Positions 1-7,510 of a stretch of 50,076 nucleotides of DNA are shown piece by piece. Where the stretch lies: the NCBI GenBank assembly GCA_945952415.1, contig CAMFIF010000024.1:1-50076 (forward strand), in the 5' to 3' direction. Position numbers and translations under genes: made by a program. Origin of the DNA: an uncultured Rhizobium sp. Lineage in GTDB: Bacteria > Pseudomonadota > Alphaproteobacteria > Rhizobiales > Rhizobiaceae. The first letter of the stretch is position 1. Each line of letters opens with the position of its first letter. Below the pieces are notes generated by a model. It was not told the DNA's origin. It worked only from the letters and a program-made list of their open reading frames with translations, and searched no databases.

Positions 1-169
1 GCTCGTCGACCTTTTTCATGACATCGGCCGAAACCTTGGCAGATGCCTTGGCAGCACGGAATTCCTTGATCGCATCTTCGCAGGGCTGGTTAGCGGCGTG
101 CGCCTGGAAGGCCAGGGCGGCAGAGCCAAGCATGAGGGTGGCTAGGAAGATGTTGGCGGAACGCTTCAT
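1..169 (-). CDS. Small exported protein, 3' end outside window (partial)
   Basis: The frame starts with ATG at 169 and runs off the left edge, so only the first 56 residues are visible. It begins with a clear Sec signal peptide: two basic residues, a hydrophobic stretch ending in AFQAHA, and probable cleavage after AHA. The mature part is charged and Lys/Ala-rich and contains one Cys. I do not recognise the family. It lies 89 nt downstream of the sensor kinase gene on the same strand, so it may be co-transcribed with the two-component system. The gap also holds a direct repeat (233-248) that could give it its own promoter under the response regulator. Upstream, GGAG lies a suitable distance from the ATG. 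Function unknown; probably periplasmic. Confidence 0.7.
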   Translation of the reverse strand, partial: MKRSANIFLATLMLGSAALAFQAHAANQPCEDAIKEFRAAKASAKVSADVMKKVDE

Positions 170-232
170 GTCCTGTTTCTCCATTCGTTGATGTGGAACC
201 CAGCGGGTACGATCACACCATCGTGGACGAAA

Positions 233-248
233 CTTAGGACAGACTTAG
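233..248 (-). promoter_or_regulatory. Candidate response-regulator direct-repeat box
   Basis: CTTAG occurs twice, at 233-237 and 244-248, with an 11-bp period. That is the layout of PmrA/QseB-type OmpR-family binding sites (two 5-6 bp half sites one helical turn apart). It lies about 64 nt upstream of the start of the small exported gene. Regulation by the adjacent response regulator is inferred from pattern and position only. Confidence 0.35.
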
Positions 249-258
249 AAGCAAAAGA

Positions 259-1557
259 TCATGCGAGCGGGAAGCGAAGAATGACGCGAAGCCCCGACCC
301 GGCGGGATTGTCGTCAAGCGAGATCGCACCGCCATATCGGGTTGCGAGATTGCGGGCAATGGCCAGCCCAAGACCCGTGCCATCTGCCTGTGACGGGTCG
401 AGACGGAAAAAACGGTCGAAGACGCGCTCTCTGAATTCCTCGGGGATGCCAGGCCCGCTGTCAGTCACTGTGATGACGCAGGCGCGACCCTCCACCGAGA
501 GAGAAAGGTCTACCGTTGCATGTTCGGGTGCGTAACGAAGTGCGTTGTCCACGACAATATCCAGAATGGCGGCGATCTCCAGAGGCTCAATCCGGACTTT
601 GCATTGAGCTGGCTGTACCAGTCCCAAATCGATGTCCTTCGCGTCCGCCTGGGCCAAGAACCGCGCGAGACATTCCTGCACCGCCAGCTCGATATCGCAA
701 ACGGGCAGGAAATCAGCCCTCTGTTCGACATTTTCACTTCGGGCCAGCTTCAGCAGCTGCGTTGCCACCTGTGTTGCCCGGCGCAGACCAGCCTCAACTT
801 CTGCCAAAGTGGCAGCCTTATCGTCGGGTTTCGTGGCCTGTTTCAGATTATCGATCTGAAGGGTCAACGCAGCGAGTGGTGTTCGAAGCTCGTGGGCGGC
901 ATCTGCGAGAAAGATGCGCTGTTGTTCCAGTGTGAGCCGCACCTTGTCGAAAGCCCGATTGATGGCCGTCACAAGCGGTTGAACCTCAAGCGGAGCATCG
1001 TCCACTGAAAGAGGATGGTGTTCGTCAATACCTCGCGCCTCGACCTTTGCCGCGAGGGACTGCAACCGTTCCATGATGGCTCCGACGAGCCAGTAGGCAG
1101 CAAGCCAAGACAGTGGGATCGCGAGCAGAAAAGGCCAGGCACTGTTCCATGCGGCATCGGCGGCCAGCTCGTCGCGTTCGGACGTTCGCTGGGCGACCAT
1201 TACGGTTCGCTCCGGAAGAAGGTCCGTGAAGAGACGCCATTCGTCGCTACCGGTTCGGAAGGTCGTCAATCCAGGTGATGGTTTTTCGGGAAATTGCACG
1301 GAGACATCGTTGGTAACGGCGGGCTGATCGCCAGAAACAATACGGATTGCCACGATCTCGTCGCTTGCCCCTCCCGGCACCCTTTGGCGCAGCAGACCGC
1401 TACCGTCACCGACGACACCTGCGATCTGTTGTAGCTGGAAGTCGAGAATACTCCACGCCTCATTGCGGGCGCTATAATAGGAAAAGGCCGCCGCAAAAGC
1501 CGCAAGCGCCGTCAGCAGTGCGGAAAAAACGAGGATGAAGGAACGGCGTAGCGACAT
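259..1557 (-). CDS. Two-component sensor histidine kinase (QseC/TctE-like)
   Basis: A 432-residue membrane sensor kinase. Helix 1 is at about 7-28 and helix 2 at about 140-160, enclosing a roughly 110-residue periplasmic sensor region. A HAMP-like linker follows. The HisKA domain has the phospho-acceptor His222 in AAHELRTPLAAL. The HATPase domain has an N box (DNALRYAP), a G1 box (DSGPGIP) and a G2 box (GTGLGLAIAR), so it looks catalytically intact. The chosen start lies 2 nt beyond the stop codon of the response regulator gene, which implies translational coupling. An upstream in-frame start would overlap the regulator extensively and adds residues unlike a signal anchor. The stimulus is not evident. 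The relationship to QseC/TctE is inferred from overall layout. Confidence 0.93.
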   Translation of the reverse strand: MSLRRSFILVFSALLTALAAFAAAFSYYSARNEAWSILDFQLQQIAGVVGDGSGLLRQRVPGGASDEIVAIRIVSGDQPAVTNDVSVQFPEKPSPGLTTFRTGSDEWRLFTDLLPERTVMVAQRTSERDELAADAAWNSAWPFLLAIPLSWLAAYWLVGAIMERLQSLAAKVEARGIDEHHPLSVDDAPLEVQPLVTAINRAFDKVRLTLEQQRIFLADAAHELRTPLAALTLQIDNLKQATKPDDKAATLAEVEAGLRRATQVATQLLKLARSENVEQRADFLPVCDIELAVQECLARFLAQADAKDIDLGLVQPAQCKVRIEPLEIAAILDIVVDNALRYAPEHATVDLSLSVEGRACVITVTDSGPGIPEEFRERVFDRFFRLDPSQADGTGLGLAIARNLATRYGGAISLDDNPAGSGLRVILRFPLA

Positions 1558-1559
1558 TG

Positions 1560-2219
1560 TCAGCCTTTCGGTATCAACCAGCCCGCGCCACGAACATTCC
1601 GGATGATGTCCTTGTGGAAACGCTTGCGGACATAGTGGATCAGAACTTCGATGGCATTGCTCTCTATCTCTTCGCCCCATCCGTAGATGCGCTCTTCAAG
1701 CTGGCTTCTCGACAGGATCATGCCCGGCCGCTCGGCCAGTGCCCGAAGAAGCGCAAATTCACGGGCTGAAAGTGTGTCGGTGACGTTTCGGAACGTAACC
1801 GTCTGTGTCGCGAGGTCCAGTATCACCTCACCAGCCTGTATGACTGATTGCGCATGTCCAGCCTTGCGTCGGACGACCGCCCGAATGCGGGCCATCAGTT
1901 CATCGAACTCGAAGGGCTTCAGGACGTAGTCATCAGCGCCGAGGTCAAGGCCGTTTATTCTGCTGGCCAGATCGTCGCGTGCAGTTAGGATAAGGACGGG
2001 CACACCCTGTCCTCTCCGGCGGATGTTATCGAGCACCTGCATTCCATCCAGCTTTGGAAGCCCAAGGTCGAGCAGGACCACGTCGTACTGCGTAAGCTCA
2101 GTGGCTTCTAAGGCAGCAGCGCCATCTGTCACCCAATCCGCAGACAAAGCCTGCCGCTCGAAGCCTTTCATCAGGGCATCAGCAATCATTCGGTCGTCTT
2201 CAATCAGCAGGAGTCGCAT
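1560..2219 (-). CDS. OmpR-family response regulator (QseB/PmrA-like)
   Basis: A 219-residue DNA-binding response regulator. The receiver domain covers about 1-115, with the acidic pocket near E8/D9, the phospho-acceptor Asp51 (in VVLLDLGLP), the conserved Thr near 79 and Lys near 101 (KPF). A C-terminal winged-helix domain (about 125-219) includes the typical REFALL and VRKRF segments. It is the first gene of an operon with the sensor kinase at 259-1557 (2-nt gap) and presumably the small exported gene beyond. Family members bind direct repeats upstream of target genes; the CTTAG repeat at 233-248 is a candidate. The region to about 2.5 kb appears less GC-rich than the DNA that follows. Confidence 0.94.
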   Translation of the reverse strand: MRLLLIEDDRMIADALMKGFERQALSADWVTDGAAALEATELTQYDVVLLDLGLPKLDGMQVLDNIRRRGQGVPVLILTARDDLASRINGLDLGADDYVLKPFEFDELMARIRAVVRRKAGHAQSVIQAGEVILDLATQTVTFRNVTDTLSAREFALLRALAERPGMILSRSQLEERIYGWGEEIESNAIEVLIHYVRKRFHKDIIRNVRGAGWLIPKG

Positions 2220-2225
2220 CGAGTA

Positions 2226-2515
2226 AATCAGCGTCCAGATTCATTTTCCAGAAATATCGCTACCCCATCTTTCGGCCGCTTTCCACGAGAACTCTCTTGC
2301 TGTCCGCTCTGGGCCATAAGGAGACGCAGGCGTTAACGGAAGCGGTGTCTGCTTTTCCAGTTCAACGTCATGGGAGCAGACAGTCCGCTACCGGCCCCAT
2401 TTACGCCACTCCCACCCCCAGCGTCCCAATGCCGCGTGGGTCTGCCCTTGCGGAGCGGCGGGTCTCCGACCTAATTTCCGGGGCATTGGAGAACGCAGAG
2501 AGGAGGCCGCCAGTC
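2226..2515. other. Non-coding gap with a short inverted repeat
   Basis: There is no convincing gene between the response regulator and the quinone oxidoreductase. An in-frame upstream extension of the oxidoreductase exists but looks non-coding. The gap holds an inverted repeat TGTCTGCT (2346-2353) / AGCAGACA (2375-2382). Base composition changes across this gap, from mixed codon use to the strongly GC-rich style of the next gene. Confidence 0.4.
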
Positions 2516-3514
2516 ATGACCCTTCCAGATCAGATGACCCATGTTGCGCTCGATCAGCCGGGCGGGCCGGAGGCGATGCGGCTGGCGAAGGGGGCCTTGC
2601 CGGTGCTGAAGCCGGGGGAGGTTCTGGTGCGGGTGGAGGCGGCGGGCATCAACCGGCCGGATGTGCTGCAGCGCATGGGCGCCTATCCGCCGCCGAAGGA
2701 TGCAAGTCCCATTCTCGGCCTTGAAGTGGCGGGCGAGGTGGTGGCGGTCGCCGCGGGCGTCACGGGCTTTCGGCCGGGCGATCGGGTGACCGCACTTGCC
2801 AATGGCGGCGGCTATGCGGAATATTGCGCCGTGCCCGCCACCCAGGCCCTGCCTTTTCCGAAGACCTATGATGCCGTGAAGGCGGCGGCGCTGCCGGAAA
2901 CCTTCTTCACCGTCTGGGCGAACCTCTTCCAGATGGCGGGGCTGACGGAGGGTGAGAGCGTGCTCATCCATGGCGGCTCGTCCGGCATCGGCACCACGGC
3001 CATCCAGCTTGCGCGGGCCTTCGGCGCCGAGGTCTATGCCACCGCCGGCTCGGCGGAAAAATGCGCGGCCTGCGTGAAGCTCGGCGCGAAACGGGCGATC
3101 AACTACCGCGAGGAGGATTTCGCCGCCGTCATCCGCCAGGAGACGGAGAGCCGCGGCGTCGATGCCATCCTGGACATGATCGGCGCCGCCTATTTCGAGA
3201 AGAACATCGCCTCGCTGGCCAAGGATGGCTGCCTCTCCATCATCGCCTTCCTCGGCGGCGCGCTGGCGGAAAAGGTGGATCTCACCCCCATCATGGTGAA
3301 GCGCCTCACCGTCACCGGCTCCACCATGCGCCCGCGCACGGCCGCCGAAAAGCAGGCCATCCGCGACGAGCTTCTGGAGGAGGTCTGGCCGCTTCTGGAA
3401 AAGGGCACGGTCGCCCCCGTCATCCACGCGGTCCTGCCCTTCGCAGAAGTCGCGGAGGCCCATCGGCTGATGGAATCGAGCAGCCATGTGGGCAAGATCG
3501 TGCTGACGCTCTGA
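2516..3514 (+). CDS. NAD(P)H-quinone oxidoreductase, zinc-independent MDR superfamily (PIG3-like)
   Basis: A 332-residue medium-chain reductase of the quinone oxidoreductase branch. An N-terminal GroES-like domain (about 25-140) contains the GINRPD segment. A Rossmann domain carries the NADPH-binding signature [14 protein letters not shown]. No catalytic zinc ligands are seen, which fits the quinone oxidoreductase/PIG3 group that reduces quinones or enals with NADPH. The start at 2516 is preceded by AGAGGAGG about 8 nt upstream; the longer open frame from 2297 lacks such a site. The last codons and stop lie inside a 16-bp sequence repeated at 4370-4385, so DNA has apparently been inserted exactly at the 3' end of this gene. 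Confidence 0.93.
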   Translation: MTLPDQMTHVALDQPGGPEAMRLAKGALPVLKPGEVLVRVEAAGINRPDVLQRMGAYPPPKDASPILGLEVAGEVVAVAAGVTGFRPGDRVTALANGGGYAEYCAVPATQALPFPKTYDAVKAAALPETFFTVWANLFQMAGLTEGESVLIHGGSSGIGTTAIQLARAFGAEVYATAGSAEKCAACVKLGAKRAINYREEDFAAVIRQETESRGVDAILDMIGAAYFEKNIASLAKDGCLSIIAFLGGALAEKVDLTPIMVKRLTVTGSTMRPRTAAEKQAIRDELLEEVWPLLEKGTVAPVIHAVLPFAEVAEAHRLMESSSHVGKIVLTL

Positions 3515-3517
3515 GGC
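3502..3517. repeat. Left copy of 16-bp direct repeat flanking the lipoprotein gene
   Basis: The 16-mer gctgacgctctgaggc at 3502-3517 recurs exactly at 4370-4385. This copy contains the last codons and stop of the quinone oxidoreductase gene. The pair brackets about 850 bp of visibly AT-richer DNA that encodes one lipoprotein, as expected of site duplication or homology-driven insertion. Confidence 0.75.
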
Positions 3518-3556
3518 GCGAAGGGTTACCTTGGGTTGTTTTTTAATTATTTAAGG

Positions 3557-3586
3557 TTGACTGTTTAGTCAGCTGTGTAAGGATAC
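3557..3586 (+). promoter_or_regulatory. Possible promoter of the lipoprotein gene
   Basis: TTGACT at 3557-3562 resembles a -35 element, and an A/T-rich TAAGGATA about 17 nt further on could serve as a -10 element. The TGACT...AGTCA inverted repeat at 3558-3571 overlaps the -35 and could be an operator. This is pattern matching only. Confidence 0.3.
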
Positions 3587-3612
3587 CCTCACAACAAGCA
3601 GGGGGTACAAAG

Positions 3613-4374
3613 ATGAAATGCACGAGTGCCATAGCACTACCCATTGGATTGGTTGTTCTACTGTCCGGATGCACGTCAATTCGGCATGGGGCACCCGCTG
3701 GCGAACCAATATTGGTTAGCAAGTTCGTTAACTCCCTGAAATGCGAGTATGCCCGAGCCGTCACCGCCGTAAAAGGTAAACATATTGACCTGAAAAACTG
3801 GTCGGCAACTGGCAGTATGCAGCTTAACATTACAAGCCAATCAACGACCGGTGGGGTGGCGAAAGTTAGTGGTCTCGTTCCATTTCAGGGAACCAGCTTA
3901 GAAATTGGAGGATCTGCGAGCGTCGACCGCAAGTATACGACAGTGGCTGTAGTTCCTTTCGTCCTGTCCTCAAAGGCCGCCGACGCCAGCATTTGCGATA
4001 GGATCGACTCTCTGAAAATTGATGGAGGGCTGGGCTTTGGTGACTGGTTGAAATCGACGGTGCAACAACTGGATGACGCGGAAGAGGGGGATCCCAAGAT
4101 CGCGATTACCAGTATGAGCTATCAAATGGTCTTCTCTCTGGAAAGGAAGCAGGGTGCTGATGGTACTATCAACATTGTGCCTCTTTCTCTTACCGCATCT
4201 GAACTGGCGACGCGAAATGACGTCCAAACCCTCCACATAGACCTTAACCCACCGGCAAAAGTGATTGGCGTGGATGCCGCAGGAAAGCCTGTGGTTAAAC
4301 CGGACTTACGCTTCTTCCGACGGAAGATAGATCCCGCCTTGGAAATGAGTCCGCTGTTGGTCGCACCGAGCTGA
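3613..4374 (+). CDS. Putative lipoprotein of unknown family
   Basis: A 253-residue protein with a type II signal peptide ending in the lipobox LLSGC (Cys about residue 20), so it is probably a membrane-anchored periplasmic lipoprotein. The mature part is mixed alpha/beta, without a motif I recognise. Codon use is strikingly unlike its neighbours: many A/T-ending codons (aat, att, gtt), against the G/C-ending codons on either side. The gene sits alone between the ends of two convergent genes, bracketed by 16-bp direct repeats (3502-3517 and 4370-4385). A GC-poor single-gene insert of this kind suggests horizontal acquisition. No integrase or transposase is visible. Function unknown. Confidence 0.8.
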   Translation: MKCTSAIALPIGLVVLLSGCTSIRHGAPAGEPILVSKFVNSLKCEYARAVTAVKGKHIDLKNWSATGSMQLNITSQSTTGGVAKVSGLVPFQGTSLEIGGSASVDRKYTTVAVVPFVLSSKAADASICDRIDSLKIDGGLGFGDWLKSTVQQLDDAEEGDPKIAITSMSYQMVFSLERKQGADGTINIVPLSLTASELATRNDVQTLHIDLNPPAKVIGVDAAGKPVVKPDLRFFRRKIDPALEMSPLLVAPS

Positions 4375-4385
4375 CGCTCTGAGGC
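4370..4385. repeat. Right copy of 16-bp direct repeat flanking the lipoprotein gene
   Basis: An exact second copy of the sequence at 3502-3517. It overlaps the stop codon of the lipoprotein gene and ends 7 nt before the last base of the convergent NRAMP-like gene. Confidence 0.75.
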
Positions 4386-4391
4386 ATCCGG

Positions 4392-5672
4392 TCAGGGAAA
4401 GAGGAAGAAGGCGAGCGAGGCGCCCGCCATCACCGCGGTCGCCAGCCAGCCCGAAAGCACCATGGGCAGGGGCAGCGTCAGCCGCCCCATCACCCGCCGG
4501 TTGGTGGCAATCAGCATCATCACCGCCATCAGCGGGGCGGACAGCAGCCCGTTTATGACGGCGCTCCAGTAAAGCGCCCGCACGGGATCGACCGGCGAAA
4601 GGCTGATCGCCACGCCGCCGGCGGTCGCCAGCGCAATCACCCCGTAAAAGGCCTTGGCCTCCTTCGGCCGGCGGTTCAGGCCCTCCACCCAGCCAAAGGT
4701 CTCGCTGACCGCATAGGCCGTCGAACCCGCAAGAACCGGCACCGCCAGAAGCCCCGTCGCGATGATGCCCAGCGAAAAGAGCGCAAAGGCAAAATCGCCG
4801 GCAATCGGCCGCAGCGCTTCGGCGGCCTCCGCCGAGGTCTTTATGTCCGTCACCCCCTCCGCATGCATGGTGGCGGCGGCGGAAAAGACGATGAAGAGCG
4901 CAATCAGGTTGGAAACCCCCATGCCGGTGATCGTATCCAGCCGGATACGGGCCAGCTCCGGCCCCGCCGTTCTGGGCGTGATGCAAAGCGGCTTCACATG
5001 GCGCCGGTGCAGCTCTTCCACCTCCTGGCCCGCCTGCCAGAAGAAGAGATAGGGGCTGATCGTGGTGCCCAGCACGGCGACCAGCGCCATCATGTGGTCG
5101 CGGTCGAAGGTGAGGTGGGGAATGAAGGCACCGGAAAGCGCCTCCGCCACCGGCACCCGCACGGCAAAGACCACCGCCACATAGGAGAAGAGCGAAAGCG
5201 TCGCCCATTTCAGAAAGCCCGCATAGCGATCATAGGGAATGAGGATTTCCGCCGCCACGCAGACGAGGCCGAAGAGCACGGTATAGATGAGCTCCGGCCC
5301 GCCGAGAATGAGCTTCAGCGCCGCGCCCATGGCGCCGAGATCGGCCCCGAGATTGAAGACATTGGCGATGATCAGCAGCATCACCACGCCGCGCAGCAGC
5401 GCGCGGGGATAGTGGCGGCGCAGATTCTGGGCAATGCCCACGCCCGTCACGCAGCCGATCCGGGCGCTCACGGCCTGGATTGCCGCCATCAGCGGAAAGG
5501 AAAAGACCAGCGTCCAGGAAAGCCCGTAGCCGAATTGCGCCCCCACCTGCGCATAGGTGGCAATGCCGCTCGGATCGTCATCCGCAGCCCCCGTGACAAG
5601 GCCGGGGCCGAGGCTTTTCAGAAAGCCGGATTGCGTGTCCCGGTCGGAAGGAGAGGGGGGCGTGTGCGTCAT
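4392..5672 (-). CDS. NRAMP-like divalent metal transporter with altered metal-site motifs
   Basis: A 426-residue, strongly hydrophobic carrier with about 11 membrane helices, matching the NRAMP fold. Classical Mn/Fe NRAMPs have DPGN in helix 1 and a methionine (MPH-like) in helix 6 that contact the metal. Here helix 1 reads DDDPSGI (about 31-37), with no Asn at the fourth position. The helix 6 region reads TTISPYLFFWQ, with no Met. It therefore belongs to a divergent NRAMP-related clade, and its substrate (Mn, Mg or other) cannot be read from the sequence. The MFS gene lies 9 nt upstream on the same strand, so the two probably form an operon. The gene converges on the lipoprotein insert. Confidence 0.88.
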   Translation of the reverse strand: MTHTPPSPSDRDTQSGFLKSLGPGLVTGAADDDPSGIATYAQVGAQFGYGLSWTLVFSFPLMAAIQAVSARIGCVTGVGIAQNLRRHYPRALLRGVVMLLIIANVFNLGADLGAMGAALKLILGGPELIYTVLFGLVCVAAEILIPYDRYAGFLKWATLSLFSYVAVVFAVRVPVAEALSGAFIPHLTFDRDHMMALVAVLGTTISPYLFFWQAGQEVEELHRRHVKPLCITPRTAGPELARIRLDTITGMGVSNLIALFIVFSAAATMHAEGVTDIKTSAEAAEALRPIAGDFAFALFSLGIIATGLLAVPVLAGSTAYAVSETFGWVEGLNRRPKEAKAFYGVIALATAGGVAISLSPVDPVRALYWSAVINGLLSAPLMAVMMLIATNRRVMGRLTLPLPMVLSGWLATAVMAGASLAFFLFP

Positions 5673-5681
5673 GAAGCCACC

Positions 5682-7139
5682 TTATAGCGAAGCGGGTCCT
5701 CCGGCGGAAGAATGAAGCCGCGCCTTCAGCGAAAGCCCGGCCAGAAGCGCGCCTGCCGAAGGCAGCGCAAAGAGCAGGAACAGCCAGAAGGCGGCGCTGA
5801 GATTGCCCGCCGTGCCGCCGGGATCGAGAAGCCCCATGGAATTGACCACCACGCCGGCAATGGCCGCACCGAAGCCCGCCCCCAGCGATTGCATCATGGT
5901 AATGGCGGCGGAGGCGCGGTCCTTCTCGTCGTCGCGGGCAAGGCGCAGCACCAGCGCCACCAGATGCGACCAGCCGAGCCCCACGCCCGCCCCCATGAAG
6001 AAGATGCCGATGGACACGAGCCCCAGCAGCACGAGATCGGCGCCGGGATTGTCCCGCGCCATGGTCAGCGTCAGGCTGGCCGTGCCGAGAAGCTGCAGCC
6101 CGGCGCCGATGATGATCGACAGCAGCGCCCGCCTGCCGGTGTAATGGGTGGTCAGAAAGGCCCCGCCCGTCCAGCCGAGCGCAACCAGCGCCACCAGATA
6201 GCCGGAAAAGAGCGGCGGCACCCCATGCAGTTCCTGCAGGAAATAGGGAATATAGACATCGGAAGCGAGCGCCAGCAGCACCAGCGTCATGAAGGCATAG
6301 ATGAGGCCGAGCGGGGTTGAAAGCCGCGTCGCGCCCTCGGGAAAGAGCTTGACGGAAAGCTGCCGTTCGGCCACCACCACGCCGATGGCGGAAAGCACGG
6401 CCAGGCCCAGCCAGAGCCCGCGCAGCGCCGGCTCTTCCGCCGAACCCGCCAGCGAAAGCAGCACCACGGCGGCCACCATCATCAGGATCTGCGGCAGCGC
6501 CACGCGCACTTCGCCCCGGTCGTCGGGCGCATCGGGCAGAAGCCGGGTGGCAAAAAGCGCCATCAGCAGGGTGAAGGGCACGGGAATGGCAAAGGCAAAG
6601 CGCCACAGCGATCCCGCGGCGAAGAGCCCGCCGATCGAGGGGCCGATGAAGGTGGCCGCACCCCAGACGGCGGCATAGAGCGTGCCGGCCATGTTCCACA
6701 GCCGCTCCGGATAGGCATGGCGCACGAAGGCATAGCCTAGCGCCACGATGATGCCCGCGCCGAACCCCTGTATGCCGCGCCCGGCAATCAGGATGGGCAT
6801 GGAGGGCGATAGTGCCGCAAACAGGCTGCCCGCCCCGAAGAAGAGCGCGCCGATGACATAGGATTGCCTGAGCGAAATTCCCCGCGGCCGGGCCGTGATG
6901 AACACCGATCCCACCAGCGACAGCGCCACGAACAGCGTGGTCGCCCAGGCAAAGAGATCCAGCCCGCCAATATCGCGCACCACGGAGGGCAGCACGGTGG
7001 TGGAAATATAGACCTCGATCGCATGCAGCGAAATGCCGCCGCCGAGCATCAGCGTGGCGCCCAGATAGCGCGGGGCGAAGATTTCCGAAATGCGGGAGCG
7101 CTCCCCCGCCTCGCCGCCCGTTTCCGCCCGTTCATCCAT
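5682..7139 (-). CDS. MFS transporter, drug:H+ antiporter type
   Basis: A 485-residue polytopic protein with a roughly 25-residue charged N-terminus followed by about 14 predicted membrane helices. The length and the GRGIQGFGAG segment of helix 4 resemble EmrB/QacA-like (DHA2) proton-driven exporters. The substrate is unknown. It is the first gene of a two-gene unit with the NRAMP-like carrier 9 nt downstream. That arrangement could reflect combined metal handling and export, but this is speculative. The start at 7139 is the first Met of a conserved-looking N-terminus; the upstream DNA is the repeat-rich gap at 7140-7510. Confidence 0.87.
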   Translation of the reverse strand: MDERAETGGEAGERSRISEIFAPRYLGATLMLGGGISLHAIEVYISTTVLPSVVRDIGGLDLFAWATTLFVALSLVGSVFITARPRGISLRQSYVIGALFFGAGSLFAALSPSMPILIAGRGIQGFGAGIIVALGYAFVRHAYPERLWNMAGTLYAAVWGAATFIGPSIGGLFAAGSLWRFAFAIPVPFTLLMALFATRLLPDAPDDRGEVRVALPQILMMVAAVVLLSLAGSAEEPALRGLWLGLAVLSAIGVVVAERQLSVKLFPEGATRLSTPLGLIYAFMTLVLLALASDVYIPYFLQELHGVPPLFSGYLVALVALGWTGGAFLTTHYTGRRALLSIIIGAGLQLLGTASLTLTMARDNPGADLVLLGLVSIGIFFMGAGVGLGWSHLVALVLRLARDDEKDRASAAITMMQSLGAGFGAAIAGVVVNSMGLLDPGGTAGNLSAAFWLFLLFALPSAGALLAGLSLKARLHSSAGGPASL

Positions 7140-7297
7140 GGAATCGCATCCCTGCCCGAAGTCCCCCTTCCTTCGCCCGGAAGTTTGCCCCAGCGCAAGC
7201 TGCGAATTGTGGGAGACCGGGCGTCACGCGGGGGGAAGTGATGATGGTGTTGGGCTGTGGTGGGAAGTCGGGGGGGGGGGATGCGGCATACGCCGAC

Positions 7298-7360
7298 TCT
7301 GATCTCCCCCCTTGCGGGGGAGATGTCGGCGGTAGCCGACAGAGGGGGGGTGCGGTACGG
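7298..7360. repeat. GC-rich palindromic intergenic repeat, unit A
   Basis: The unit is built of two hairpins: CTCCCCC...GGGGGAG (about 7304-7322) and GTCGGC...GCCGAC (about 7325-7340). An AGAGGGGGG tract and a short tail reading cggcata follow. Near-identical units occur at 37532-37594 and, more divergent, at 37601-37665. It resembles the palindromic elements scattered between rhizobial genes. Confidence 0.7.
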
Positions 7361-7372
7361 CATACTCAACCT

Positions 7373-7459
7373 CGATCTCCCCCTCACGGGCAGCGAAGCT
7401 GCTCCGGATGCGGGGGGAGATGCCCGGCAGGGCAGAGGGGTGTGTGCTTCCGCATACGC
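7373..7459. repeat. GC-rich palindromic intergenic repeat, unit B
   Basis: The unit starts like unit A but carries a different core (gggcagcgaagctgctccgg, then gatgcccggcagggcagagg). An inverted copy lies at about 37372-37449, so the unit is mobile or amplified within this genome. Confidence 0.65.
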
Positions 7460-7510
7460 CAACAGAGAGCAACATCCCCAATCCCTGTAACGACCTAAAA
7501 CCGGATCATC

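Larger units (their letters stand above)
7140..7510. other. Repeat-filled intergenic region, no gene
   Basis: There is no credible coding sequence here; the open frames in this stretch run through GC-rich palindromic repeats. It contains an 11-G run (7270-7280) and two different palindromic repeat units (listed separately) that recur at 37.3-37.7 kb. Confidence 0.75.

Noticed and set aside
4306..5208. A 300-codon frame in another register on the same strand as the NRAMP-like gene
   Set aside because: A Gly/Ala/Arg-rich translation of the transporter DNA in the wrong register, without structure.
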